This document shows positions 1 through 7,074 of a DNA stretch of 41,618 nt, piece by piece. The DNA comes from E44-bin46 sp964354655. Its GTDB lineage: Bacteria > Chloroflexota > Dehalococcoidia > Dehalococcoidales > E44-bin46. Position 1 is the stretch's first letter, and each line of letters begins with the position of its first letter. Under the pieces are notes generated by a model. The model saw nothing but the letters and a program-made list of their open reading frames with translations. It made no database searches and had not been told where the DNA came from. The stretch is taken from contig CAYHAL010000011.1 in NCBI GenBank assembly GCA_964354655.1, positions 1 to 41,618 of the forward strand, in the 5' to 3' direction. A program made the position numbers and the translations under genes.

Positions 1-289
1 TCATGGTGCCAGTATCATCGCTAACATCGAATCTGGCCTCTTGGCCAAAGCTGACAGCGGTGTAAAGGTCGCCGTTAATCGCTTCAGCCACCGGACCTAC
101 CGAGCCTATAGTCGGGTCGTAGAACCAGTCGCCGTCCTCGCCCTCCTTCGGGTAGTCAAACTTATACCACTCGTTTATTGTCTCGTCCGGGCTGGCGGCA
201 GCGGGAGCAGCGGCAAAGCCAGCAGTTAGGCTCAGCACCATCGCCAGGGTTACGGCTATACCCATTATCTTAGATATTCTATTTTTCAT
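1..289 (-). CDS. Secreted surface-type protein, N-terminal part only
   Basis: This minus-strand frame is open from ATG at 289 and runs off the window edge, giving 96 codons. The start is preceded by a good Shine-Dalgarno (AAAAGGAG). The N-terminus is a classical Sec signal peptide: a basic MKNRISK head, a hydrophobic stretch rich in Val/Leu/Met, then an AAAPAAAS region with an Ala-X-Ala-like cleavage site near residue 33. The mature part begins with acidic and aromatic residues (NEWYKFDYPKEGEDGDWFYD) followed by a segment resembling the start of a beta-propeller blade. I infer an exported cell-surface or extracellular protein. The functional class cannot be told from this fragment. It has its own promoter and a leader of about 190 nt. 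Confidence 0.75.
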   Translation of the reverse strand, partial: MKNRISKIMGIAVTLAMVLSLTAGFAAAPAAASPDETINEWYKFDYPKEGEDGDWFYDPTIGSVGPVAEAINGDLYTAVSFGQEARFDVSDDTGTM

Positions 290-478
290 CGACCTTTTAA
301 TCTCCTTTTAAAAAATTTTATTTCTCCACAAATAAAGAGATGCAATATCATCCCTTTTTGTGGAAATAGAATTGCGTTTTTGTTTCCGTGGGCTCTTATT
401 GAGCTTCCCCTTCGGGACTAAACCCTCAGGGACTTTGCCAAGGCATCACCCCCTTGTTGCCAAACGGCAACTAGATTT
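290..478 (-). promoter_or_regulatory. Structured 5' leader of the surface-protein gene
   Basis: Between the predicted minus-strand transcription start (about 478) and the ATG lies a leader of about 190 nt with several hairpins. Reading on the minus strand: GTTGCC-GTTT-GGCAAC (perfect), CCC-TGA-GGG, CCC-GAA-GGG and GCTC-AATAA-GAGC, then an A-rich stretch and the ribosome binding site. The clustering of short GC helices in the first 110 nt looks like a riboswitch or another cis-regulatory RNA. I could not match it confidently to cobalamin, c-di-GMP, c-di-AMP or SAM classes. It also accounts for the gene-free stretch 290-598. Confidence 0.35.
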
Positions 479-484
479 GTAACT

Positions 485-512
485 ACTATACCACAAAATT
501 GGCATTTGTCAA
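485..512 (-). promoter_or_regulatory. Promoter of surface-protein gene
   Basis: On the minus strand TTGACA (507-512) is followed after 16 bp by TATAGT (485-490), with an upstream TGG that makes an extended -10. This predicts initiation near 478. Confidence 0.6.
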
Positions 513-560
513 TAACCGAAGCAACCGGCTGGCTTCGCCCCATTGGCTGAGCACTCTTGC

Positions 561-589
561 TTGACACCCCTATTATTAGTAGCTACAAT
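561..589 (+). promoter_or_regulatory. Promoter of tRNA-Phe/Gly/Leu cluster
   Basis: TTGACA (561-566), a 17-bp spacer, and TACAAT (584-589), placed 9 bp before tRNA-Phe. The same two hexamers with the same spacing precede tRNA-Gln, so this is probably a house-keeping sigma promoter of stable-RNA genes here. Confidence 0.75.
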
Positions 590-598
590 AACCTCTGT

Positions 599-674
<76 letters not shown>

Positions 675-679
675 TCAGG

Positions 680-751
680 GCGGAAGCAGTTCAGCGGTAG
701 AATGCTTCCTTGCCAAGGAAGAGGTCGCGAGCTTGAATCTCGTCTTCTGCT
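680..751 (+). tRNA. tRNA-Gly (GCC)
   Basis: Acceptor GCGGAAG pairs with CTTCTGC (one G-U), the anticodon loop TTGCCAA gives GCC, and the discriminator is U. CCA is not encoded. The T-loop reads CTTGAAT instead of the usual TTCGAAT, so positions 54 and 56 deviate from the consensus. The D-loop GG is retained. Confidence 0.9.
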
Positions 752-752
752 T

Positions 753-841
753 GCCGAAGTGGCGGAATAGGCAGACGCGACAGTCTCAAAAACTGTTGGA
801 GGGCAACCTCTGTGTCGGTTCGAGCCCGACCTTCGGCACCA
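753..841 (+). tRNA. tRNA-Leu (CAA)
   Basis: Class II tRNA with a long variable arm. Acceptor GCCGAAG pairs with CTTCGGC, the anticodon loop CTCAAAA gives CAA, the T-loop is TTCGAGC, and CCA is encoded at 839-841. It begins 2 nt after tRNA-Gly. Confidence 0.95.
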
Positions 842-882
842 AGGCGATACAATTCATAACCGACATTGATAGAGAACCTTTC

Positions 883-1161
883 GTGACACAAAATGAAGAC
901 AGGCTCATTAGGGGTGTCCTTGAGGAAGTAGCTGTAGTAACTACCGATAAGGGGTGTTACAAGAGGCTAACCATTAGACAACCCAGGGCTGTTGACGAGG
1001 AAACAGGGATAATCATTCAGACCCTCCGAAGCATGTATTTTAGCCAGGTATATCTTGATGGCAAACCGGTTTCGGAGGTTGAGCTGTCGGGCATGCGGGG
1101 CTCCCGCCTTGAAGTCCATTTTCTGGCTGACAACGCCTGCCAGATACGCATCACGAAATAG
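883..1161 (+). CDS. Small protein of unknown function
   Basis: A 92-codon frame from GTG 883, beginning 41 nt after tRNA-Leu. GTG is the only plausible start between the tRNA and the first internal Met; no strong Shine-Dalgarno is visible. The predicted soluble protein alternates charged and beta-prone segments (for example VYLDGKPVSEVELSGMRGSR) and has no signal peptide or membrane segment. I do not recognise a family. It converges with the SDR gene, with 24 bp between the stops. It could be a chance frame, though its length and amino-acid composition favour a real gene. Confidence 0.5.
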   Translation: MTQNEDRLIRGVLEEVAVVTTDKGCYKRLTIRQPRAVDEETGIIIQTLRSMYFSQVYLDGKPVSEVELSGMRGSRLEVHFLADNACQIRITK

Positions 1162-1185
1162 CCGTTTAGGCTTCCAAGATGCAAC

Positions 1186-1944
1186 TTATGGGATACGGGC
1201 GGTAACACCCCCATCGATGACCACCGTCTGACCGGTGATGTGTGAAGACTCGTCACCAGCCAGAAACAAGACTGCCTGAGCCACTTCCTCTGGTTTACCC
1301 AGCCGACCCTGTGGTGCTATACCCTTGAAGCGCTTAAGCCCTTCTTGGGACCAGGAGTTGAGCAGCATAGGGGTAGCGATATGCCCCGGTGCCACACAGT
1401 TAACCCGGATGTTCTTGGACGCATACTCAATAGCCGCCGCCCGTGATAACGAGATTACGCCTCCTTTGGAAGCAGAGTAAGCTGGTATACCGACATAGGC
1501 TTCAAGCGCAGCTATAGAGGCAAAATTGACGATTGAGCCTCCCCCGGTCTTGAGCATCTCAGGGATACCATACTTCATTCCGAGCCAGACGCCATTGAGA
1601 TTGGTGGCGATAATCTCATTGAACATCTCTTCGGGGCAGTCTATAGTAGAGACTTCCTTTCTGGCAATACCGGCGCAATTCACCAGAATGTCCAATTTCC
1701 CGTAGGTATCAATGGCTGCCTTGACCATCTCTTTGACCTCCTGCGCCTTGGAGACATCGGTCTTAACAAATATAGCCTCGCCACCGCCCTCTTTGACTAT
1801 CCTGACCGTCTCCTCTCCAGCCTTAGCAGCTATTTCGGCAATAACGACCTTCGCCCCTTCTTTGGCGAAAAGAACTGCGGTTGCTTTTCCCATTCCAGAG
1901 CCAGCCCCGGTGATAATTGCCACTTTATTATCCAGTCTACCCAA
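1186..1944 (-). CDS. SDR-family NAD(P)-dependent oxidoreductase
   Basis: 252 aa from a TTG start at 1944, chosen because AAGGAGG lies 8 bp upstream and because the family normally starts just before the first beta strand (here GRLDNKVAIITG). Classical short-chain dehydrogenase motifs are present: TGAGSGMG nucleotide-binding loop (about residues 11-18), NCAG (about 88-91), the catalytic Ser in FASIAA, YSASK (Tyr and Lys), and a C-terminal ITGQTVVIDGG. The acidic end of the second strand (VIAEI) favours NAD over NADP. Such proteins reduce or oxidise keto/hydroxy groups, as in FabG-like or 2,5-diketo-type enzymes; the substrate is not readable. It is monocistronic with its own promoter. Confidence 0.9.
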   Translation of the reverse strand: MGRLDNKVAIITGAGSGMGKATAVLFAKEGAKVVIAEIAAKAGEETVRIVKEGGGEAIFVKTDVSKAQEVKEMVKAAIDTYGKLDILVNCAGIARKEVSTIDCPEEMFNEIIATNLNGVWLGMKYGIPEMLKTGGGSIVNFASIAALEAYVGIPAYSASKGGVISLSRAAAIEYASKNIRVNCVAPGHIATPMLLNSWSQEGLKRFKGIAPQGRLGKPEEVAQAVLFLAGDESSHITGQTVVIDGGVTARIP

Positions 1945-1993
1945 TCTTCTTGCCTCCTTATGTCCTGTTTTCAGACAGACCACGGCTTTGCCT

Positions 1994-2023
1994 ATGTTAG
2001 CTCCCACGCCCTTTGGCTGTCAA
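1994..2023 (-). promoter_or_regulatory. Promoter of SDR gene
   Basis: Minus strand TTGACA (2018-2023), an 18-bp spacer, and TAACAT (1994-1999), about 50 bp before the TTG start. It lies back to back with the tRNA-Gln promoter. Confidence 0.5.
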
Positions 2024-2034
2024 CGCAGGATTTA

Positions 2035-2063
2035 TTGACACTCTCATAACTAAAAGATACAAT
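2035..2063 (+). promoter_or_regulatory. Promoter of tRNA-Gln
   Basis: TTGACA (2035-2040), a 17-bp spacer, TACAAT (2058-2063). Hexamers and spacing are identical to the tRNA-Phe cluster promoter. Confidence 0.75.
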
Positions 2064-2074
2064 ACACCTAGGAT

Positions 2075-2145
2075 TGCCGAGTTGTGTAGTGGTAGCACAG
2101 AGGACTTTGAATCCTCCAGCCCTGGTTCGAATCCAGGCTCGGCAG
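2075..2145 (+). tRNA. tRNA-Gln (TTG)
   Basis: Acceptor TGCCGAG pairs with CTCGGCA, the anticodon loop CTTTGAA gives TTG, the T-loop is TTCGAAT and the discriminator is G. CCA is not encoded. The truncated tRNA-Asn follows after 3 nt and would be cotranscribed. Confidence 0.93.
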
Positions 2146-2148
2146 CAC

Positions 2149-2194
2149 TCCCCGATAGCTCAACGGTAGAGTGGGCGGCTGTTAACCGCTACGT
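2149..2194 (+). pseudogene. Truncated tRNA-Asn (GTT), 5' part only
   Basis: Positions 2149-2194 carry a normal 5' acceptor strand (TCCCCGA), D-arm and anticodon arm (GCGG-CTGTTAA-CCGC) of a tRNA-Asn. The variable loop, T-arm and 3' acceptor strand are then replaced by unrelated sequence containing the inverted repeat ACCTC-T-GAGGT. No TTCGAAT or TCGGGGA is found downstream before the gap. An intact but different tRNA-Asn lies at 2688-2759. This may be a broken gene at an integration point, or a misjoin near the gap. Confidence 0.7.
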
Positions 2195-2302
2195 GCCACA
2201 AAAAGACCTCTGAGGTTATTGGCGCTGGTTAGGCGACAAGCTACGCTTACCACAATTTACCGCCTCGCCAAGCTAGGCTAGCCACATATTGTTCGTGTGT
2301 CG

Positions 2303-2311
2303 TGGTATAAT
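2303..2311 (+). promoter_or_regulatory. Extended -10 element before the mini-lipoprotein
   Basis: TGGTATAAT is a perfect extended -10 about 13-19 bp before the two candidate ATG codons. No good -35 hexamer is seen, which is tolerated with an extended -10. Confidence 0.4.
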
Positions 2312-2329
2312 AATGGTGAAGGGATGCAC

Positions 2330-2434
2330 ATGAAGCGAGTTCTATTAGTAGCACTACCTGTAATTATGTGGCTGTCCGTGTCAGGTTGCAACAATCAAGC
2401 GCAATCTGCCGTCAAGCAGACACAGGCAGAGTAA
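2330..2434 (+). CDS. Very small lipoprotein-like peptide
   Basis: A 34-codon frame (36 if it starts at the ATG at 2324). It has a Lys-Arg head, a hydrophobic core (VLLVALPVIMWL) and a lipobox VSGC, after which only about 15 polar residues remain (CNNQAQSAVKQTQAE). This architecture, a lipid-anchored stub with a Gln/Ala-rich tail, resembles entericidin-type small lipoproteins in form only; I cannot claim homology. AAGGGA lies 5 bp before the second ATG and a TATAAT lies upstream. It sits in the segment between the broken tRNA-Asn and the first gap. Confidence 0.45.
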   Translation: MKRVLLVALPVIMWLSVSGCNNQAQSAVKQTQAE

Positions 2435-2452
2435 CAGACAGAAGGTAAGATA

Positions 2453-2506
2453 ATGAGTAAGAGACTGACGAAGAGACGGAAGAACATGCACAGAGGGCGG
2501 AGGTAG
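2453..2506 (+). CDS. Tiny Arg/Lys-rich peptide, doubtful
   Basis: A 17-codon frame encoding MSKRLTKRRKNMHRGRR, 18 bp after the mini-lipoprotein, with AGAAGG upstream. The extreme basic composition is unusual for a chance frame, but the length is too short to trust. It might be a remnant of a larger gene cut by the gap region. Confidence 0.2.
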   Translation: MSKRLTKRRKNMHRGRR

Positions 2507-2586
2507 AAGGCAACTGTCCCCTATTGTCTAGATATAGCGATAGAACCAGCCGCGCACGACACTAGCTTTAAGATGAGCTGAGCGGA

Positions 2587-2686
2587 NNNNNNNNNNNNNN
2601 NNNNNNNNNNNNNNNNNNNNNNNNNNNNNNNNNNNNNNNNNNNNNNNNNNNNNNNNNNNNNNNNNNNNNNNNNNNNNNNNNNNNNN
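2587..2686. other. Scaffold gap (100 N)
   Basis: Exactly 100 N, a conventional placeholder for unknown length. The flanks share no visible overlap. The gap abuts the 3' end of the intact tRNA-Asn. Confidence 0.98.
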
Positions 2687-2687
2687 G

Positions 2688-2759
2688 CTCCCCAGCAAGG
2701 ATTCGAACCTTGAACCAACCGGTTAACAGCCGGCTACTCTACCATTGAGCTACTGGGGA
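2688..2759 (-). tRNA. tRNA-Asn (GTT)
   Basis: Minus-strand cloverleaf: acceptor TCCCCAG pairs with CTGGGGA, the anticodon loop CTGTTAA gives GTT, the T-loop is TTCGAAT and the discriminator is G. The assembled sequence ends 1 nt after the discriminator, at the gap. Its body differs from the truncated tRNA-Asn at 2149, so they are separate paralogues. Confidence 0.93.
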
Positions 2760-2775
2760 TTGCCTGATTAGCCAG

Positions 2776-2781
2776 ATTATA
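2776..2781 (-). promoter_or_regulatory. -10 element of tRNA-Asn
   Basis: TATAAT on the minus strand with an upstream TGG (extended -10), 16 bp before the tRNA 5' end. Only a weak -35 is visible. Confidence 0.5.
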
Positions 2782-2940
2782 CCACAAGTGGGAATACCTG
2801 ACACGGATAGCTATAACTTTCCCGATTAGCCATAATAAGGTATAGGCGTGATTTATCAAACTCAAACATAGCCAAGTGTTCACACTACCGCTAGGTTGTA
2901 GGTTCTCCTTCCCAGGAAGGACTACTCGGGGAGCACTTAT

Positions 2941-4035
2941 TTAGACATTAAATAGGAAGGTAATTATATCACCGTCCTGAACTGTGTAGTTCTTCCCCTC
3001 TAGGCGGAGAAGCCCTTTCTTTCGTGCTTCAGATAGGTTATTACACTTTGTCAGGTCGTGGTAGCCGATTACCTCGGCTCTAATGAAGCCCCTTTCCATA
3101 TCGGAGTGGATTTTACCTGCGGCTTTAACTGCACTGGTGCCATTTTGAATAGACCACGCCTTAACTTCACCTGAGACTATGGTGAAGAATGAGATTAGCC
3201 CTAATAACTGGTAGGACAACTTGATAATGCGGTCAAGCCCGAATTCCTTTATGCCGAATTCGGCACGAAATCTCTCAGCAGCACTCTCGTCTAATTGAGC
3301 CAGCTCCATTTCTAACTTACCACAGAGAGTAATAACGTCGCATTTTGGTCGTGAGTAATGTGTCTTGAGTTCCGCTTCTAAGGATTCAGCCTGAGGAAGC
3401 TGTTCCTCCCCAATGTTGACTACTATTAATAGCGGCTTAGCGGTAAGAAACTGGTAATTAGCTATTGTTTTAGCTTCCTCAGTAGGGAGTTCTAGTTCCC
3501 GGAGGGGCGCCTCTTTTTCTAGATTAGCCTTAACCATCTTTAGCCATTCTTGTTCTCGGAGAAGACCCTGGCGCTCAAGCTGTTTAGCCCCCTTTAGGGA
3601 TAATTCTATCTTCTCCAGTCGCCGGTCAATAATGGCTAAGTCGGAAAAGGCAAGTTCAAAGTCCGTGGTGGCGATATCTCGCTCTACATCAAGGCTACCT
3701 TCGGTATGGGGGATGCTTTCATCGGTAAAGGCTCGGACTACACTAATAACAGCATCTACATTGCTAAGCTGGCTCAGGAATTGGCTACTTGTAGCCTTGT
3801 CCTTAACTGAAGCCCCGATATCAAGGTATCTTACCTCGGCTGGGACTACCCGCTTGGGGTGGAGCATATCGGCTAACATTTTGAGGCGGGGCTCTGGAAC
3901 CCTGGCTATTCCTACCTGTGGGGTTAAACCCTTTTGGGCATAGCCTCCGGTCTCAACTTTACCCTTGGTTAAAGCATTAAAGACGGTTGTCCTGCCGCTC
4001 TTAGCCAGCCCTATGATGCCAACATCGATGCTCAT
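2941..4035 (-). CDS. ychF: YchF-type translation-associated GTPase/ATPase
   Basis: 364 aa, the usual length for the YchF/OLA1 family of Obg-related P-loop proteins, which bind ribosomes and hydrolyse ATP. An N-terminal G domain is followed by a helical coiled insertion (about residues 130-200) and a C-terminal TGS-like region ending in DGDIITFLFNV. The family's NxxE motif in place of NKxD is seen as NIGE, consistent with ATP preference. Oddly, the P-loop reads GLAKSGRTT with Arg15 where the invariant Walker A Lys is expected. It lies 22 bp downstream of a small unknown gene in the same operon. Confidence 0.92.
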   Translation of the reverse strand: MSIDVGIIGLAKSGRTTVFNALTKGKVETGGYAQKGLTPQVGIARVPEPRLKMLADMLHPKRVVPAEVRYLDIGASVKDKATSSQFLSQLSNVDAVISVVRAFTDESIPHTEGSLDVERDIATTDFELAFSDLAIIDRRLEKIELSLKGAKQLERQGLLREQEWLKMVKANLEKEAPLRELELPTEEAKTIANYQFLTAKPLLIVVNIGEEQLPQAESLEAELKTHYSRPKCDVITLCGKLEMELAQLDESAAERFRAEFGIKEFGLDRIIKLSYQLLGLISFFTIVSGEVKAWSIQNGTSAVKAAGKIHSDMERGFIRAEVIGYHDLTKCNNLSEARKKGLLRLEGKNYTVQDGDIITFLFNV

Positions 4036-4057
4036 TGGCTTACCACATGCCTTTTTA

Positions 4058-4279
4058 TTAACGGCTCGACTTTATTATTTCCCTGGCGCGCTTAAGGGCA
4101 AGGTCTCTTTCCTCGGCAAGCAGCGTTTCATTAGCCGCTAGGTCGAGTAAGGCAAGAAAGGCATCACGACTGCCAATATTACTAATCAGTTCAATAGCTT
4201 TAGTTCTCAGCTCGGCAGAAAGTTCCAGGTCACTAGCAATAGCAATTAGCTTCTTTAGTTCACTTGGTTGTTCTGACAT
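4058..4279 (-). CDS. Small helical protein of unknown function
   Basis: 73 aa from ATG 4279, chosen because AGGAGAGG lies just upstream. The frame extends further 5' without a comparable ribosome binding site. The sequence is almost all alpha-helical and reads like two short HEAT-type helices (ELRTKAIELISNIGSRDAFLALLDLA). No family is recognised. It is the first gene of a two-gene unit with ychF and has a TTGAAC-17-TAAAAT promoter. Coupling to ychF suggests a translation-related or purely incidental role. Confidence 0.65.
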   Translation of the reverse strand: MSEQPSELKKLIAIASDLELSAELRTKAIELISNIGSRDAFLALLDLAANETLLAEERDLALKRAREIIKSSR

Positions 4280-4334
4280 TATACCTCTCCTATTTAGTTC
4301 TGTGGTGCCAGCGGGCAAGATATTATTTACCTTC

Positions 4335-4363
4335 ATTTTACTCTTTGTATCTCTGTTGTTCAA
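4335..4363 (-). promoter_or_regulatory. Promoter of the small gene-ychF unit
   Basis: Minus strand TTGAAC (4358-4363), 17-bp spacer, TAAAAT (4335-4340), about 55 bp before the start codon at 4279. It is divergent from holA. Confidence 0.55.
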
Positions 4364-4423
4364 TAAAATGATTGGTTAATGTGATAAAATGGGGGAGACC
4401 GATAAATAGGGGGGAGTCAAACC

Positions 4424-5434
4424 TTGTTGTATATACTATCGGGGGAGGACGATTTCTCCATTGGCGGGGCGCTTGAAGAGATAAAAAGAGGCATAGGCGA
4501 CCAAGCACTTTTAGCGGTTAATACCACCACCCTTGATGGTCAGCAGGTGACCCCAGACCAATTAAAAGCGGTTTGTGAGACTGTGCCCTTTTTGTCTGAA
4601 AAGCGGCTGGTCATTGTCAAGGGGCTATTGGAGCGTTTTGAGCCCAAAACCAAATCCAGCGGTCAAAAGAGAATTACACCGGTAACTAACCGGCAAAACG
4701 AGCATAAATTATTAGCCACTGGCATTAGCCAGATACCTGATAGCACGGTATTAGTATTAATAGATGGTAGGCTGGGCAGCAAAAATCCTTTATTCAAGGC
4801 ACTTTCGGCAAAGGCAGAGGTAAAGGCCTTCCCTTTACTTAGAGACGCTGAGCTTCGTAGATGGATTCAACGGCGTGTGATGGAGGAAGGTGGCAGTATA
4901 TCCCCGGGGGCAGTAGACCTATTGGCTAGGCTTGTGGGCAGCAATCTGTGGATTATGAAAAGTGAAATTAATAAGCTTGTCCTATTCACCTCGGGTCGCC
5001 GTATTGAGGAGGATGATGTTAAGGGGGTAGTAAGTGATGCTCAGCAAGCTAATGTTTTTGCTATGGTTGATGCCATTCTTGAGTTCAAGGCTGGGATAGC
5101 TGAGCAGTCCCTTCACCAGTTGCTGGAGAGGGGGGCTGCCCCTGCCTATCTTTTGGTTATGCTATTACGCCAAGTTGAGATGATAGTCCGGGCAAAGGGG
5201 CTAAGGGGCCAGGGGGAAGCTGAAACAGAGATTCAGAATAAGTTGGGTTTGACTTCAGGCTTTGCTTTGCGTAAGACATTGGAGCAGGCTGGTAGATACT
5301 CCGTGCCGCGGCTTAAGGAAATCTATCGTAAACTTTTAGAAACTGACCTGTCTATTAAAACCGGGAAATATGGTGGTGAGCTTGCTCTCAATATTCTGAT
5401 TGCCGAGTTGTGCCAACAACGAGCCGGGAGGTAA
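4424..5434 (+). CDS. holA: DNA polymerase III subunit delta
   Basis: 336 aa, from TTG 4424 after GGGGGGAG. HolA is the clamp-loader subunit that opens the beta clamp. The N-terminus has the family pattern LYILSGEDDFSI (degenerate P-loop-like AAA+ start), followed by LDGQQVTPDQLKAVCETVPFLSEKRLVIV. The C-terminal collar region contains LELLQR-like helices (SLHQLLERGAAPAYLLVMLLRQVEMIVRAK) and LLETDLSIKTG. Length is typical. The stop is followed 1 nt later by the GTG of the next gene, so the two are cotranscribed. Confidence 0.9.
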   Translation: MLYILSGEDDFSIGGALEEIKRGIGDQALLAVNTTTLDGQQVTPDQLKAVCETVPFLSEKRLVIVKGLLERFEPKTKSSGQKRITPVTNRQNEHKLLATGISQIPDSTVLVLIDGRLGSKNPLFKALSAKAEVKAFPLLRDAELRRWIQRRVMEEGGSISPGAVDLLARLVGSNLWIMKSEINKLVLFTSGRRIEEDDVKGVVSDAQQANVFAMVDAILEFKAGIAEQSLHQLLERGAAPAYLLVMLLRQVEMIVRAKGLRGQGEAETEIQNKLGLTSGFALRKTLEQAGRYSVPRLKEIYRKLLETDLSIKTGKYGGELALNILIAELCQQRAGR

Positions 5435-5435
5435 A

Positions 5436-6974
5436 GTGGCTACAAGCCAAAGCCGGAGTGAGGCCCGACTGAAAGAGTTATGCCAGCAGAGATTATCTCC
5501 AAGACGGCTAATTCTAGCTAGCAACCGAGGACCGGTTGAATATTACTTTACTCAGGATGGACAACTTTGCTCGTGGCGTGGTAGTGGTGGGGTAGTTGCT
5601 GCTCTCAGTAGTCTTGGTCGGTATGCGGAGCTTGATTGGATTGCCAGTGCTATGGGGGAGGGGGATAAACAGGCGGCACTATTGGCGCAGGGGAAGCGTT
5701 TTAAAGCCCCTATAGATGATGGCAATCTATACCTCCGTTTTGTGGTTAGCTCCAGAAATACGTATCACAAATTTTATAGTGTTATTTGCAGTCCGCTGCT
5801 TTGGTTCCTCCAACACTATATGTGGAACTCACCTAATACCCCCATTATTGACCAGGTAGTTCATGATGCCTGGGAAAATGGTTACGTCTCGGTGAATCAA
5901 GCCTTTGCTCAGGCGGTTGTTGATGAGGTGATGGGAAGCGAGCTGCCCCCAATAGTGATACTAAACGACTACCACCTTTATTTAACCAGTGCTTATATTC
6001 GGCGGCAGATGCCCAACCTAGTAATTCAGCACTTTATTCATCTTCCTTGGCCCTCACCCGACTACTGGCAGCTATTGCCGACTTCCATGCGGCAGGCAAT
6101 TCTCACCAGTTTATGTACTACTGATATCGTGGGCTTACAGACTATGCGAGATGTGCATAATTTCCTCTACTGCTGTGACTCATTTATTGACGAGGCTGAG
6201 GTAGATTATGACCGACAGGCTGTTCAGATAGGCAAGCACATGGTCCGAGTTAAAGCTTACCCCATATCTATTGATGTCGTCGGTCTTAAGGGTATGGTCG
6301 CTTCAACTAAACTGCAGGAGTATGAGCAAAAGTTGCGTCAATTATGCGGTGAGCAGACCATAGTCCGTGTTGACCGGGCTGAGCCCAGTAAAAACATTAT
6401 TCGTGGTTTCAAAGCCTTTGATAAGCTACTAGAGCGTTACCCCCAGTTCCGGGAGAAGGTGAAATTTATAGCCTTTCTTGTGCCGACTAGAACCCATTTG
6501 AGACCATATCAGAGGTATATACAAGACGTTACCCAGCTAATAGAAGCTATAAATAGTAAATACGGGACTGAAGGATGGCATCCTATCGATTTCTTTTACG
6601 AGAACAACTACATACAAGCTATAGCTGGCATGCGCCTGTATGATGTTCTCGTGGTAAATGCTGTTATTGATGGGATGAATCTAGTAGCCAAAGAAGGCCC
6701 GACGGTTAATAACCGTGACGGGGTCTTAATACTATCGGAGACTGTTGGCGCTTGTGAACAATTGGGGCAGGACGCTTTGACCGTGTCACCGGCTGACTTG
6801 GAAGGGACAATTCAAGCTCTATATACTGCGCTAACCATGCCACCCGATGAAAGGAAAAAGCGTGCCGATGCATTGAAAAAGTCAATTGCGGAAGAGGATA
6901 TAACCAATTGGCTTTTTCAGTTACTAAAGGATGTGGTTAACTTGATTGAGGAGCATCCTGAGACATCCACTTAA
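5436..6974 (+). CDS. Trehalose-6-phosphate synthase-type glycosyltransferase (GT20)
   Basis: 512 aa from GTG 5436, preceded by GGGAGG that overlaps the end of holA. GT20 enzymes transfer glucose from a nucleotide sugar to glucose-6-phosphate to make trehalose-6-phosphate. Visible family features: ASNRGPVEY (usual SNRLP loop), WRGSGGVV, the His-rich acceptor segment HFIHLPWPSPDYW, the donor-binding VRVDRAEPSKNIIRGF with its Arg and Lys, and DGMNLVAKE near the C-terminus. No phosphatase (OtsB) domain is fused and none is adjacent, so the product might instead be another phosphorylated glucoside such as a compatible-solute precursor. A glucosylglycerol-phosphate synthase cannot be excluded. Confidence 0.82.
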   Translation: MATSQSRSEARLKELCQQRLSPRRLILASNRGPVEYYFTQDGQLCSWRGSGGVVAALSSLGRYAELDWIASAMGEGDKQAALLAQGKRFKAPIDDGNLYLRFVVSSRNTYHKFYSVICSPLLWFLQHYMWNSPNTPIIDQVVHDAWENGYVSVNQAFAQAVVDEVMGSELPPIVILNDYHLYLTSAYIRRQMPNLVIQHFIHLPWPSPDYWQLLPTSMRQAILTSLCTTDIVGLQTMRDVHNFLYCCDSFIDEAEVDYDRQAVQIGKHMVRVKAYPISIDVVGLKGMVASTKLQEYEQKLRQLCGEQTIVRVDRAEPSKNIIRGFKAFDKLLERYPQFREKVKFIAFLVPTRTHLRPYQRYIQDVTQLIEAINSKYGTEGWHPIDFFYENNYIQAIAGMRLYDVLVVNAVIDGMNLVAKEGPTVNNRDGVLILSETVGACEQLGQDALTVSPADLEGTIQALYTALTMPPDERKKRADALKKSIAEEDITNWLFQLLKDVVNLIEEHPETST

Positions 6975-7074
6975 AAATAACCTAATTTGATTTATGGCTA
7001 ACCGCAAGGTAGCCGAATCCTTAGCCAATCAGTTTCATGCAGTAGCCAGATATACATAGCAGTTAAGCTAGCTA

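Noticed and set aside
41..229. Plus-strand frame at the window start
   Set aside because: It is antisense to the signal-peptide-bearing minus-strand gene, which has a ribosome-binding site and promoter.
290..478. Assignment of the leader RNA to the class I c-di-GMP riboswitch
   Set aside because: A GCAAAG stretch and nearby stems are suggestive, but the conserved core order and tetraloop do not match by eye.
733..882. 5' extension of the small ORF at 883 through tRNA-Leu
   Set aside because: It would translate through the tRNA-Gly end and the whole tRNA-Leu gene; GTG 883 is the first start after them.
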